This document shows, in pieces, positions 15,080 to 25,290 of a stretch of DNA of 64,000 bases. The position numbers were made by a program, and so were the translations under genes. The first letter of the stretch is position 1; every line of letters starts with the position of its first letter. Under the pieces are notes generated by a model. It saw only the letters and a list, made by a program, of their open reading frames with translations, made no database searches and had not been told where the DNA came from. The stretch lies in NCBI RefSeq assembly GCF_001279525.1, contig NZ_LGDY01000108.1, positions 34,480-98,479 of the forward strand, read 5' to 3'. The stretch is from Nocardia sp. NRRL S-836. Its GTDB lineage: Bacteria; Actinomycetota; Actinomycetes; Mycobacteriales; Pseudonocardiaceae.

Positions 15080-16723
15080 CTACTTCGCGTCCGCGTAGCA
15101 CTCCACCGGCACGGCGTTCATCGGGAACCGCACCGGAGTCTCGCCGAACAGCAACCGCGTCGCCGCCTGCCCGGCCTCCGCGATCGCCGCCACCACCTCC
15201 TCCACGTCGTCGACCGGGCAGTGGACCAGGACCTCGTCGTGCTGGAAGAACACCAGCGCGGCCCGCGGGGGCAGGCGGGTGCGCAGGACGCCGAGCAGGG
15301 CGGCGGTCCAGTCCGCCGCGCTGCCCTGGACCACGAAGTTGCGGGTGAAACGGCCCCAGTTGCGGGCTGCCTGGCGGGAGGAGCTGGAGACGTTGCCCGC
15401 GTCGTCGGCGCCGCTCACCAGGTCCTGCCAGGCCGCGGACGGTTCCGGGGAGGTGCGGCCGAGGCGGGTGCGGACCATGCGGCCCTGTTCGCCGGCGAGG
15501 GCGGCTGACTCGACGTAGCCGACCGCGATCGGGAACCTCTTGCGCAGCACGGCGAGCAGGGGGCCGGCCTCGCCGGAGGTGCCGCCGTACATCGCCGAGA
15601 GCATCGCGATCTTCGCGCGGGGGCGTTCGCCCTTGAACGAGTCGGCGGCCAGTGCGGCGTACAGGTCGTCGTCGCCGCAGACCTCCACCAGGCGTTCGTC
15701 GCCGGACAGCGCGGCCAGGATGCGCGGTTCCAGCTGGGAGGCGTCGGCTGCCACCAGGCGCCAGCCGTCGTCTGCCCGCACGGCTTGGCGCAGCACGCGG
15801 GGGATCTGCAGGGCCGCGCCGCCGCGGGACGCCCAGCGGCCGGTCACGACGCCGCCGACCACGTACTCCGGGCGGAACCGGCCCTCGGAGACCCACGCGT
15901 CGAGCCACGTCCAGCCGTGCGCCACCCACAGCCGGGCGAGCTCCTTGTACTCCAGCAGCAACGCCACCGCCGGGTGGTCGACCTTCTTCAGCACCCAGCG
16001 CCGCGAGGACGGCACCTCGATGCCCGCCCGTTTGAACGCGCGCACGATGCTGCCCGGCGCGTCCGGGTTCACGTCGTGGCCGCCGAACGCCTCCCTGATC
16101 CGGTCGGCCAGCGCCTGCAGCACCTTCGGCCGTGCGCCGGGGGCGGGGCGCGGGCCGAGCAGGTCCTCCAAGAGCGCGAGGTGCACGTCCTCCCGCCACG
16201 GCAGGCCGTGGTGGGTCATCTCCGCCGCCGCCAGCGCCGACGCCGACTCCGCCGCGATCAGCAGCGACAGCGCCGGGTTGCGTTGCTGCGCCTGGAAGAC
16301 GAGTGGCAACGCGGCCAGCTCGTCCGTACCGCCCGGCAGCTGCACCGGCTCCGGCTCGAACAACGTCAGCGCGACGTCCTTCTTGCGCGGGCCCACGTCG
16401 GGCGGCGCGGGCAGGCCCAGTGCCCGTGCCACCGCCGCCGGCAGCTCGCGCGGCTCGCGGTGCCTGCCCTCGGCGCCCAGCAGCAGCGCCTCGGTCAGGT
16501 GCAGGTCCCAGCACCGGTCCACCCGCACGCCGGCCGCCAGCAGCGCGGGGTAGGCCTCCGCGGTGTCCGCCCACAGCCACCGCGGTTTGTGGGCGCGCTC
16601 CAGCGACGCGACGGCCGAGGCCAGTGACGGGGCTGCCATCGCGGGACCGGCCGGGCTCCCGTCGTCGTGCAGCTTCTGCCACCGCCCCGCACCGTCCGCT
16701 TCCGGAACCAGTGAGACCAGCAC
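15080..16723 (-). CDS. Stand-alone family A DNA polymerase with 3'-5' exonuclease-like N-domain
   Basis: 547 residues from GTG 16723 (CACAAT box 6 nt upstream, probably leaderless). No 5' nuclease domain is present. The C-terminal half shows all three polymerase motifs: A (DASQLEPR), B (RAKIAMLSAMYGG) and C (FQHDEVL). In motif B, Leu stands where E. coli Pol I has Phe762, while the Lys and Tyr equivalents (758, 766) are kept. The N-terminal 200 residues align loosely to the DEDD exonuclease fold, but the acidic metal ligands are not obvious. Actinobacteria carry such proteins besides full PolA; a role in repair is assumed. Nothing in the neighbourhood gives further clues. Confidence 0.88.
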   Translation of the reverse strand: MLVSLVPEADGAGRWQKLHDDGSPAGPAMAAPSLASAVASLERAHKPRWLWADTAEAYPALLAAGVRVDRCWDLHLTEALLLGAEGRHREPRELPAAVARALGLPAPPDVGPRKKDVALTLFEPEPVQLPGGTDELAALPLVFQAQQRNPALSLLIAAESASALAAAEMTHHGLPWREDVHLALLEDLLGPRPAPGARPKVLQALADRIREAFGGHDVNPDAPGSIVRAFKRAGIEVPSSRRWVLKKVDHPAVALLLEYKELARLWVAHGWTWLDAWVSEGRFRPEYVVGGVVTGRWASRGGAALQIPRVLRQAVRADDGWRLVAADASQLEPRILAALSGDERLVEVCGDDDLYAALAADSFKGERPRAKIAMLSAMYGGTSGEAGPLLAVLRKRFPIAVGYVESAALAGEQGRMVRTRLGRTSPEPSAAWQDLVSGADDAGNVSSSSRQAARNWGRFTRNFVVQGSAADWTAALLGVLRTRLPPRAALVFFQHDEVLVHCPVDDVEEVVAAIAEAGQAATRLLFGETPVRFPMNAVPVECYADAK

Positions 16724-16917
16724 GGGTCAATTGTGCCGAGGAGGTCCGACAATTTCGGTCGAGCCGACGCCACAGCACCTCTGCAACCGTTCCCCGCAGC
16801 ACGAATCCGATGGAGTTCTTCCAAGCCAGCCAGCAAAGGAGTGAAGGAAAATCCGGAAGTTTCCCCGATGGTGTGGTCTTGCTGTCGCTCGCCTGATCAC
16901 CGGCCGACTATGAAGCG

Positions 16918-19338
16918 GTGGACCGAGCACTCAGCGTCGCCGCACTGCTGGACCCCGCCCACCAGGTGGTCCCCTTTCACGGCAGAGAACCCGAACTGGA
17001 CGCACTGACGGCGTGGCGCGACAGCCCCGCCCCTCAGGCGTCCCTGCTCGTGCACGCTCCGGCGGGCGCGGGCAAGACCAGGCTGCTCCAGCGGTTCGCC
17101 GAGCAGTGGGACGACGACGCGCACGGCCGGTTGCTGGTGGTCGACGACGCCGACCGCCGCACCTGGCAGGAGGTCTTCGAGCAGCTGCAGGACACGCTGC
17201 GGCACGGCCCGGAGCGCACCAGGGTGCTGCTGGCGGGCCGGATCACGGGCTGGTGGTGGTCCTCGACGCGCCAGCGCATCGCCGACTTCGATCACGAGGT
17301 CACCGACCTCGCCCTCCCGCCGACGGTGGCGGACCGCGCCGAGTCGTTCACCCTCGCCTGCCAGCACTTCGCCAAGCAGCTCAACGTCACCGCACCCGAC
17401 GAGCCACCGCCGAACATCGCCGACGAGACCACCCTCGACCTGCACATGGCAGCGCTCACGGCGGTGCACGGCGACCCGTGCGACGTGAACCGCACGCAGC
17501 TCGTCCGCCAGCTCCTGCGGCGCGACGACGGTCCCCGCACCGGCCGCGTCGCGGAGGACTACCTGGCCGTCGCCACCCCGGAGAGCCCGGACCCGGACCT
17601 GCTCGCCCGTGCCGCGCTGCGCTGGCCCGTCCTGCGCCCGAGGCTCGACCGGCTCATCGCGGACGACCCGGCGATCGTCCGCGACATGGCCCGCGACAGC
17701 CTCCGCATCACCGCGGAGATCGGCTCCCAGGCCACGGCGGAGCACCTCGCCCGCCAGATCTTCCGCGACGAGCGGTTCGCGACCGACGCCATCCCGTCGA
17801 TCCTCACGCGACGGCTGGTCGAGCACGCCCAGGACACCCTCGAACGCGCCGAGATGTACGGGATGCTCAGCGCCCGCACGATGGTGTGCGGTCTGCGCCA
17901 CGAGTCCGTCGAGGCCTCCCTGCAGGAGGTCGAGTGCTACCGCGAGCTGGTGCGGCAGGACCGGGAGAACCGGCCGCTGCTCGCGGACGCGCTGGGCGAC
18001 CTGGGGCTGCGGCTGATCAACGCCCGGCGCCGCGACGAGGTGCTGCGGGTCTCCGAGGAGGCCATCCAGCTCTGGCGCGAGATCGCCGAGGACGACCGGG
18101 AGACCCTCCCGCAGCTGGCCTCCGCGCTGGAGCAGATCAGCTACCGCTACCAGGCGCTCAACCAGGACGAGGCGGCGATGACGGCGTTGAGCCGCGCCAC
18201 CCTGCTCTACCAGGACCTCGCGAAGAGCCACCCCGCGCTGTTCCGCGCCGACTACGCCAGGGTCGCCGCCGCGATGGCCCGCCGGTTCCACGCCGAGGGC
18301 GAGAAGCAGCACGCCGCCGACTCGATGCAGCTCGCCATCGCCAACTGGCGGGTGCTCGCCCAGGAGGACCCGCGCTTCGAACCGGAGCTCGCCCGCAACC
18401 TCGCCATGGCGGGCGTCATGCTCATCGACCTCCGGCGCGCCGAGGCGGCGAGCGAGACCCTCCAGGAGGCCGTCGACCTGTTCCGCAGGCTCGCGATCGT
18501 CAACCCGGAGACGTTCCGCGGCGAGCTGGCCGACGTGCTGACGCGCCACAGCCAGGCGTTGCGCGATCTCGGCGACCCGGACGCGCGGCTCGTCGCGGAG
18601 GAGGCCGTGATGCTGTGGCGGGAGACCGGGGACCGCAAGGGACTCGGTGCCGCCCTGCTCAACGTCGCCCAGGTCGCGAACGACCTGCGCGCGGCCGAGG
18701 AAGCCGTTGCGGTGCACCGGGAACTGGCCGGGCGGGACCTCGTCTGGAACCAGGTCGACCTCGTGCTCGCCCTCGCGGTCCTCACCGAACAGCTGCTGCG
18801 CGCCGACCGGCACGAGCCGGCCCTCGCGCACGCCGACGAGTGCCTGGACCTGTGCCGCCGCCTGCCGTCACAGCTCCTCGACTTCTTCGGCGCGAAGCTC
18901 GCGCCGGGCCTGCACCCCGTGGTTCGCGCGCTGTCCGAGTCGGACCACCACGTGCGGGCGTTGCAGGTCTCGGAGTTCGCGCTGGGCGTGTGGCGCGTGC
19001 TGCTGCCGCGGACCGGACCGGGCGCCTACCTCGCGGCCGTCCAGCAGCACGCGTGCAAACTCCGTGCCGCGCAACGGGAGGAGGAGGCCAGGAACACCGC
19101 CCACACCGCGATCGTGCTGTGGCACCTGGTCGGCCGGGACCTCGACCACGAGGCCGGGTACGCCGACGCACTCACGATCTACAGCATGCTGTGCGTGGAA
19201 ACCAGGCACGAGGTGGAGAAAGCACTCCAGCTCGCCCACCGCGCGGTGCGGATCGCACGCGAGGTGGGCGACGAGGTCAAGCTGGAGTTCGCGCTGGACA
19301 CGGTGGCCGCGGCGGAGAGCTCGCTCAGCTGGTCGTGA
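16918..19338 (+). CDS. Large NTPase with helical (TPR-like) repeats
   Basis: 806 residues from GTG 16918. A GACTAT box lies 6 nt upstream and there is no Shine-Dalgarno site. The Walker A-like sequence APAGAGKT (47-54) is followed by Walker B RLLVVDDAD (71-79). From about residue 230 onward the protein is all-helical, with TPR-type units such as ALGDLGLRLINARRRDEVLR and EEAIQLWREIAEDDRE. There is no C-terminal helix-turn-helix and no recognisable effector domain, so it is not a LuxR/LAL regulator. A single-protein STAND-like ATPase of unknown role is the best description. Its end overlaps the convergent proline dehydrogenase gene by 14 nt. Confidence 0.75.
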   Translation: MDRALSVAALLDPAHQVVPFHGREPELDALTAWRDSPAPQASLLVHAPAGAGKTRLLQRFAEQWDDDAHGRLLVVDDADRRTWQEVFEQLQDTLRHGPERTRVLLAGRITGWWWSSTRQRIADFDHEVTDLALPPTVADRAESFTLACQHFAKQLNVTAPDEPPPNIADETTLDLHMAALTAVHGDPCDVNRTQLVRQLLRRDDGPRTGRVAEDYLAVATPESPDPDLLARAALRWPVLRPRLDRLIADDPAIVRDMARDSLRITAEIGSQATAEHLARQIFRDERFATDAIPSILTRRLVEHAQDTLERAEMYGMLSARTMVCGLRHESVEASLQEVECYRELVRQDRENRPLLADALGDLGLRLINARRRDEVLRVSEEAIQLWREIAEDDRETLPQLASALEQISYRYQALNQDEAAMTALSRATLLYQDLAKSHPALFRADYARVAAAMARRFHAEGEKQHAADSMQLAIANWRVLAQEDPRFEPELARNLAMAGVMLIDLRRAEAASETLQEAVDLFRRLAIVNPETFRGELADVLTRHSQALRDLGDPDARLVAEEAVMLWRETGDRKGLGAALLNVAQVANDLRAAEEAVAVHRELAGRDLVWNQVDLVLALAVLTEQLLRADRHEPALAHADECLDLCRRLPSQLLDFFGAKLAPGLHPVVRALSESDHHVRALQVSEFALGVWRVLLPRTGPGAYLAAVQQHACKLRAAQREEEARNTAHTAIVLWHLVGRDLDHEAGYADALTIYSMLCVETRHEVEKALQLAHRAVRIAREVGDEVKLEFALDTVAAAESSLSWS

Positions 19339-20248
19339 GCAGCGACCGCACGAAGAACGCCACGTTGGCCGGACGCTCGGCGAGGCGACGCATGAAGTAG
19401 CCGTACCACTCGTCGCCGTACGGGACGTAGACGCGCATGCGGTTGCCCTCGGCGGCGATCCGGCGCTGCTCCTCGGGACGGATGCCGTACAGCATCTGGA
19501 ACTCGTAGGAGTCCTTGGACCGCGCGGAGGCGAGGTCGGCGGCGATCGCGATGAGCCGCGGGTCGTGCGAGGCCACCATCGGGTAGCCCTTGCCCTCCAT
19601 CAGCACCTTCAGGCACCGCACGTACGACAGGTCGACGTCGTGCTTGTCCTGGTACGCAACGGAAGCAGGCTCCTGGTAGGCGCCCTTGCACAGCCGCACG
19701 CGCGACCCGGAGTGCGCCAGGTCCCGGCAGTCCTGCTCGGTGCGCCGCAGGTAGGCCTGCAGCACCGCGCCCACCCACGGGAAGTCCACCCGCAGCTCGC
19801 GCAGGATGCCCAGCGTCGAGTCGGTGGTGGTGTGGTCCTCCATGTCGAGCGTCACGGTCGTGCCGACGACGGCGGCCGCCGCGCAGATCCGCCGCGCGTT
19901 CTCCAGCGCGATCTTCTCGCCGTCCACCGGCAGCGACTGGCCGACGGCCGACAGCTTGACCGACACCTCGGCGCCCTCGGTCAGCCCGTGCGACTCCAGC
20001 TGCGCCAGCAGCGTCAGGTACGCCTCGACGGTGTCGTTGGCCTGCGACTCCTCGAAGGTGTCCTCACCGAGGTGGTCGAGCGTGACCAGGCGGCCGTCAC
20101 CGAGCACCTCGGCGGTCGCGTGGATCGCGGAGGAGACGTCGGCACCGGCGACGAACCGCTCGACGACGGGCCGGGTCAGCGGCGTCGACTCGACGAGCTT
20201 GCGGGCACCGGCACTGCGGGACGCCAGGAGGAGGCTGGAGCGCAACAT
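19325..20248 (-). CDS. putA: Proline dehydrogenase
   Basis: 307 residues, the length of monofunctional bacterial PRODH. The FAD-binding (beta/alpha)8 barrel motifs are visible: VSVKLSAVG, LDMEDHTTTDSTL, RLCKGAYQEPASVAYQ and the C-terminal RVYVPYGDEWYGYFMRRLAERP. That last helix carries the two Arg residues that bind the proline carboxylate. The enzyme oxidises L-proline to pyrroline-5-carboxylate and passes electrons to the quinone pool. It is the second gene of the operon, 89 nt behind P5C dehydrogenase, with a long hairpin in the gap. Confidence 0.95.
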   Translation of the reverse strand: MLRSSLLLASRSAGARKLVESTPLTRPVVERFVAGADVSSAIHATAEVLGDGRLVTLDHLGEDTFEESQANDTVEAYLTLLAQLESHGLTEGAEVSVKLSAVGQSLPVDGEKIALENARRICAAAAVVGTTVTLDMEDHTTTDSTLGILRELRVDFPWVGAVLQAYLRRTEQDCRDLAHSGSRVRLCKGAYQEPASVAYQDKHDVDLSYVRCLKVLMEGKGYPMVASHDPRLIAIAADLASARSKDSYEFQMLYGIRPEEQRRIAAEGNRMRVYVPYGDEWYGYFMRRLAERPANVAFFVRSLLTTS

Positions 20249-20273
20249 GGTTCACGTCCTCGGGGTGTGAGAG

Positions 20274-20320
20274 GTGAGGGGAACGTCCCAGTGCTTGTGG
20301 CGCAAGGACGTTCCCCTCAC
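20274..20320 (-). promoter_or_regulatory. Long inverted repeat between P5C and proline dehydrogenase genes
   Basis: Perfect 15-bp arms GTGAGGGGAACGTCC and GGACGTTCCCCTCAC enclose a 17-nt loop. It follows the P5C dehydrogenase stop by 17 nt and ends 25 nt before the proline dehydrogenase start. No T tract follows. Partial termination or an RNA-stability element are both possible. Confidence 0.65.
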
Positions 20321-20337
20321 TTCGGGGGGCTTGGGTG

Positions 20338-21963
<1,626 letters not shown>

Positions 21964-22057
21964 TCGCAACTCCTTCGTACTGGTCGGGTGGCTCAACGGT
22001 AAGTCCGGGTGAGTCGTCATCCGTTGTGCGACCGGCCAAGATTCACCAGGTCAGATG

Positions 22058-22069
22058 TACGATCGGACA
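22058..22069 (+). promoter_or_regulatory. Leaderless-type -10 box upstream of PucR gene
   Basis: TACGAT at 22058-22063 stands 6 nt before GTG 22070, which would open a short leader frame rather than the PucR frame. Confidence 0.4.
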
Positions 22070-22123
22070 GTGTTGACGTGCACGCGGGGAGCTTTCGCAC
22101 CCGGACGGCGGGGGCGGGGATGA
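22070..22123 (+). CDS. Possible 17-residue leader peptide overlapping the PucR start
   Basis: GTG 22070 lies 6 nt downstream of TACGAT and opens a 17-codon frame (VLTCTRGAFAPGRRGRG). Its TGA overlaps the ATG of the PucR gene in the arrangement ATGA. The overlap would permit translational coupling. No Shine-Dalgarno site is needed if the message is leaderless. It is supported only by spacing and overlap; the PucR gene could instead start at in-frame GTG 22078. Confidence 0.3.
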   Translation: MLTCTRGAFAPGRRGRG

Positions 22124-23628
22124 GTCTCCGGCACATCCTGATCGCGCTGGGCGATCCGCTGGTCGAGGTGCAGGTCGCGCCGCACGGCCTGGAGGTCGAC
22201 GTGCGCGACGTCGTGATCATGGACCCGGACGACCCGCCGGACGTGGCGGCCGGCGACCTCGCGCTGGTCATCGGCGCGCGTGGCCGGGCCGCGTTGCCGC
22301 TGATCAGGGCCGCCGGACGGGCCAAAGCCGCCGCCGTGGCCGTCAAGGAGTCGTCGCAGGCGCTCGAACAGGCCGCGACCGACGCCGGGGTGGCGTTGCT
22401 GGAGGTCAGGCCGGAGGTCCGCTGGGCGCACCTGGAGGCGCTGGCCAAGGGCGTGCTCACGACGACGACCGACGACGGCGAGGTGCTCGGCGACCTGTTC
22501 GCGCTCGCGCAAACGATTGCCACCCTCACCGGCGGCATCGTCAGCATCGAGGACACCGCGAGCCGCGTGCTCGCCTACTCGCGCTCGTCCGACGAGGTGG
22601 ACGAGCTGCGCCGGCTGTCGATCCTCGGCCGTCAGGGCCCCGAGCCGTACCTGAAGATGCTGCGCGAGTGGGGCGTCTACACCCTGCTGCGGTCCTCCGA
22701 GGAGGTCGTGCGGATCGACGAACGCCCCGAGCTCGGCATCCGCCGCCGCATCGCCGTCGGCATCCACGCCGGGTCCCAGCCGCTCGGCGCGATCTGGGTG
22801 CAGGAGGGCGACCAGCCGCTCACCGAACGGGCCGAACGCGCGTTGCTCGGCGCCGCCCGCGTCACCGCGCCGCACCTGATCCAGCAGCGCAACCAGCCCA
22901 CGTCGCGGTTCCGCGAGAACCTGCTCGCCGCACTGCTGACCGGCCGCATGGACGCCGTCACCGTCGCCGGCCAGATCGGCGCCGACCCCGGCAAACCCGC
23001 CGCGGTGGTGGTCTTCGCGTTGCGCGGCGGCGAGGGCGACCGCAGCGAGCACGAGCTGCGCCGCGCCGAGATGACCGGGCTGATCTCCGTGCACGCGGCG
23101 GCCTACCGGCGCAGCGCGCTGGTGAGCGAGTCCGGCGGCCGGACCTACGTGCTGCTGCCGGACCTCGCGCCGAACGCGCAGCTGCTGAACCTGACCAGGG
23201 AGATCGTCACCACGGCCCGGCGCCACCTGCACACGGCGGTGCAGGCGGCGGTCGGCTCGACGGTGCCCACGCTGGACGAGGTGCGGGTCTCGCGCCAGGA
23301 GGCCGAACGCGTGCTGGACGCGATGGCCCGCGACCTCGACGCGGAGGTGGCCACGCTCGCCGACGTCCGGTCGCAGGTGCTGGTCAGCGAGATCCTGGCG
23401 TTGCTGCAGGACAACCCCCGCATCCGCGACCCGAGGATCGAGGCGCTCGACCCCGAGCTCGCGAAGTCGCTGCTGGCCTACCTCGACGCGCTGGGGGACG
23501 TGCGCGCCGCCGCGGAACGGCTGCACGTCCACCCGAACACGCTGCGGTACCGGCTGCGGCGCATCGACCTCGACCTGGACGACCCGCTGGTCCGGCTGGT
23601 GGCGCAGCTTCAGCTCAGGATGCGGTAG
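22120..23628 (+). CDS. PucR-family regulator, probable activator of proline catabolism
   Basis: 502 residues from ATG 22120. The N-terminal part (LVEVQVAPHGLEVDVRDVVI) is the PucR sensor domain, the centre is GGDEF-like/GAF-like without catalytic motifs, and the C-terminus has the PucR helix-turn-helix AAERLHVHPNTLRYRLRRID. Divergent placement next to pruA-putA matches the proline-responsive PucR regulators (PruC type) known in mycobacteria and streptomycetes. It overlaps the convergent yidC by 19 nt. Confidence 0.88.
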   Translation: MSLRHILIALGDPLVEVQVAPHGLEVDVRDVVIMDPDDPPDVAAGDLALVIGARGRAALPLIRAAGRAKAAAVAVKESSQALEQAATDAGVALLEVRPEVRWAHLEALAKGVLTTTTDDGEVLGDLFALAQTIATLTGGIVSIEDTASRVLAYSRSSDEVDELRRLSILGRQGPEPYLKMLREWGVYTLLRSSEEVVRIDERPELGIRRRIAVGIHAGSQPLGAIWVQEGDQPLTERAERALLGAARVTAPHLIQQRNQPTSRFRENLLAALLTGRMDAVTVAGQIGADPGKPAAVVVFALRGGEGDRSEHELRRAEMTGLISVHAAAYRRSALVSESGGRTYVLLPDLAPNAQLLNLTREIVTTARRHLHTAVQAAVGSTVPTLDEVRVSRQEAERVLDAMARDLDAEVATLADVRSQVLVSEILALLQDNPRIRDPRIEALDPELAKSLLAYLDALGDVRAAAERLHVHPNTLRYRLRRIDLDLDDPLVRLVAQLQLRMR

Positions 23629-24227
23629 AGCAGCGCCCGTTCCGCGATCGTCCACGTGGTCGTGGTGAGCAGGTACAGCCCGGCGGCCAGCGGCAGGTAG
23701 GCCGCCACCAGGATCGTGCCGAACGGCAGCACCCTGACCAGCCCGGTCATGAACCCCGGCGTGGGCGCGGTGGTCATCTGCGACCGCTGCCACCGCACGG
23801 TCAGGTACGCCACCACGGCGAGAGCGCCGAACAGCACGAAGAACACCCACGCGAACCCGGACGTGAAGTGCGTGCCGAGCGAGATGCCGAACAACGTGCC
23901 CTCCAGCAACGGGTTCGGCGTCGTCACGACCTGGTAGATGACCATGAAGAACGGGGCCGTCGCGAGCATCGGCAGCATGCCCGCGAACATCGAGACGCCG
24001 TTGCTCCTGTAGACCTTCTGCGACTCCTCCGAGAGCCGCACGAGGTCCTTGCCGTACTTCTTCTGCAGCTTCTGGATCTCCGGCGCGAGCTTGGCCTTGG
24101 CCTTCTCACCGCGCACGGCCGCGCGGTACAGCGGGTGCAGCGCGAGCCGCACGGCGATCGTGAATCCGACGATGGCGAGCGCGGGCATGCCGAGGCTCGC
24201 CAGGGCAGCGCCCAGGTCAGCGAACAA
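23610..24227 (-). CDS. YidC/Oxa1-family membrane insertase, short paralogue
   Basis: 205 residues from TTG 24227 (GGAG 9 nt upstream). The Oxa1 core is visible: an N-terminal membrane segment, a cytoplasmic loop with KAKLAPEIQKLQKKYGKD, then three further membrane segments with MLPMLATAPFFMVIYQV and LPLAAGLYLLTTTTW. The conserved positive residue in the first core segment is present (AVRLALHP). It is much shorter than the main YidC beside rnpA/rpmH and lacks its C-terminal extension. The upstream DUF6412 gene is a recurrent neighbour of such short YidCs in actinobacteria. Confidence 0.88.
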   Translation of the reverse strand: MFADLGAALASLGMPALAIVGFTIAVRLALHPLYRAAVRGEKAKAKLAPEIQKLQKKYGKDLVRLSEESQKVYRSNGVSMFAGMLPMLATAPFFMVIYQVVTTPNPLLEGTLFGISLGTHFTSGFAWVFFVLFGALAVVAYLTVRWQRSQMTTAPTPGFMTGLVRVLPFGTILVAAYLPLAAGLYLLTTTTWTIAERALLYRILS

Positions 24228-24269
24228 GGGAGGTTTCTCCGTATCGAGTGGGGATGTGCGCGGGACGTG

Positions 24270-24554
24270 TCAGAACGTCCGGCATCCCGGTGCTCGAGGA
24301 CGGGGCCGGCCGGCGGCGTCGGGGTCGCGCAGCCGCAGCTGGGCTGATCGCCCGGCGCGTTCTCGGATGGCCAGCGACCGCGCCGGTGCCACGGACCGCG
24401 GCACCAGCGCGACCACGACGATCAACGCGAGGGCGAGCGCGGTCACGGCCGCGACGAGCTCGGTCGGCGAGGAGAGCAACGTGAAGGCGTAGAGGGCGGG
24501 CAGGAAGACCGCGAGCAGCAACGCCGCTCGGTTCCTGTACTCGGGCCGCCACAT
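24270..24554 (-). CDS. DUF6412-type small membrane protein
   Basis: 94 residues from ATG 24554. Two hydrophobic segments (ALLLAVFLPALYAFTLL and VAAVTALALALIVVVAL) are followed by the family-like tail RERAGRSAQLRLRDPDAAGR and PRPRAPG. Function unknown. It lies 42 nt upstream of the short yidC on the same strand, so co-transcription and a role near membrane insertion are plausible. An overlapping frame in another phase looks like a shadow. Confidence 0.7.
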   Translation of the reverse strand: MWRPEYRNRAALLLAVFLPALYAFTLLSSPTELVAAVTALALALIVVVALVPRSVAPARSLAIRERAGRSAQLRLRDPDAAGRPRPRAPGCRTF

Positions 24555-24564
24555 GCCCGTGAGG

Positions 24565-25290
24565 TTACTTGAACCCGACGCTCTCCGTCGCGATGACTTC
24601 GCCCTCACCGTCGTACAGCGTGATCTTCGTGGCCTCGGAGAGCGTCGGCCACCACGCGATCAGCCACCCGTTGCCGATGGTCGCGGTCACCTTCCTGCCG
24701 TCCGCGGTCTCCAGCCGCGCCTTCACGACGTCGGGGCTCACCCTGGCGAGCACCGTCCGCCGCGGCTCGCCCCTCCCGGGATCGGGGTTCGACACCTGCG
24801 AGCCCTCCAGGCTGAACTTCGCCGACCCGAGCGGAGGCCGTCCCCGCGGATCGCCGCCGCCACCCTGCACCTCGATCCCCTTCGGCGTGCCCAGGCACGT
24901 CTGGTCGCTCTGCGGGCCGGTGAACAGCACCAGCGTGAGGTCGCCGCGCTGGTCGACGATCGACACCTCGGTCGGCATCGCGGGCCAGTTCGGCAGGTCC
25001 TGCCTGATGGTCCTGTCGTGGCGGGCCAACTCCTCCCGGCAACCCGCGACCAGGCCGTCCGCCTCGGGGCCGGGCGCGCGTGGCTCGGCGGTCCACGACG
25101 CGTAGGCGGACGGGGTGGTCGGCGTCCACAGCAGGGTGCCGGCGACGACACCGGCGGTCAGCACGGTCGCGGGCACGGTGAACCGCCACCACCGGCGGGC
25201 CGGCTTCGTGCTGATCTCGTTGAGCAGCGCGTGCTTGCGGACCTGCACGCGCACCGGGTCGAGCCGCGGGACCTCGGGGGTGATGTTCAC
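24565..25290 (-). CDS. Membrane-anchored protein coupled to ECF sigma factor, putative anti-sigma
   Basis: 241 residues from GTG 25290, whose TGA-overlapping position (GTGA) couples it to the sigma gene; GGAGG lies 4 nt upstream. Residues 1 to about 35 are cytoplasmic and basic, one membrane segment follows (FTVPATVLTAGVVAGTLLW), and the rest is an extracytoplasmic beta-rich domain with two Cys (residues about 83 and 134) that could pair. No zinc-binding HxxxCxxC anti-sigma motif is seen. Position alone suggests it senses an external signal and controls the sigma factor. Confidence 0.65.
   Translation of the reverse strand: MNITPEVPRLDPVRVQVRKHALLNEISTKPARRWWRFTVPATVLTAGVVAGTLLWTPTTPSAYASWTAEPRAPGPEADGLVAGCREELARHDRTIRQDLPNWPAMPTEVSIVDQRGDLTLVLFTGPQSDQTCLGTPKGIEVQGGGGDPRGRPPLGSAKFSLEGSQVSNPDPGRGEPRRTVLARVSPDVVKARLETADGRKVTATIGNGWLIAWWPTLSEATKITLYDGEGEVIATESVGFK

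Noticed and set aside
16918..19338. LuxR/LAL-type regulator call for the large NTPase
   Set aside because: The C-terminus is helical repeat sequence to its end (AAAESSLSWS); no LuxR helix-turn-helix is present.
24217..24552. Alternative frame over the DUF6412 gene
   Set aside because: The DUF6412 frame has two clear membrane segments and a typical tail; the alternative is an Arg-rich shadow.
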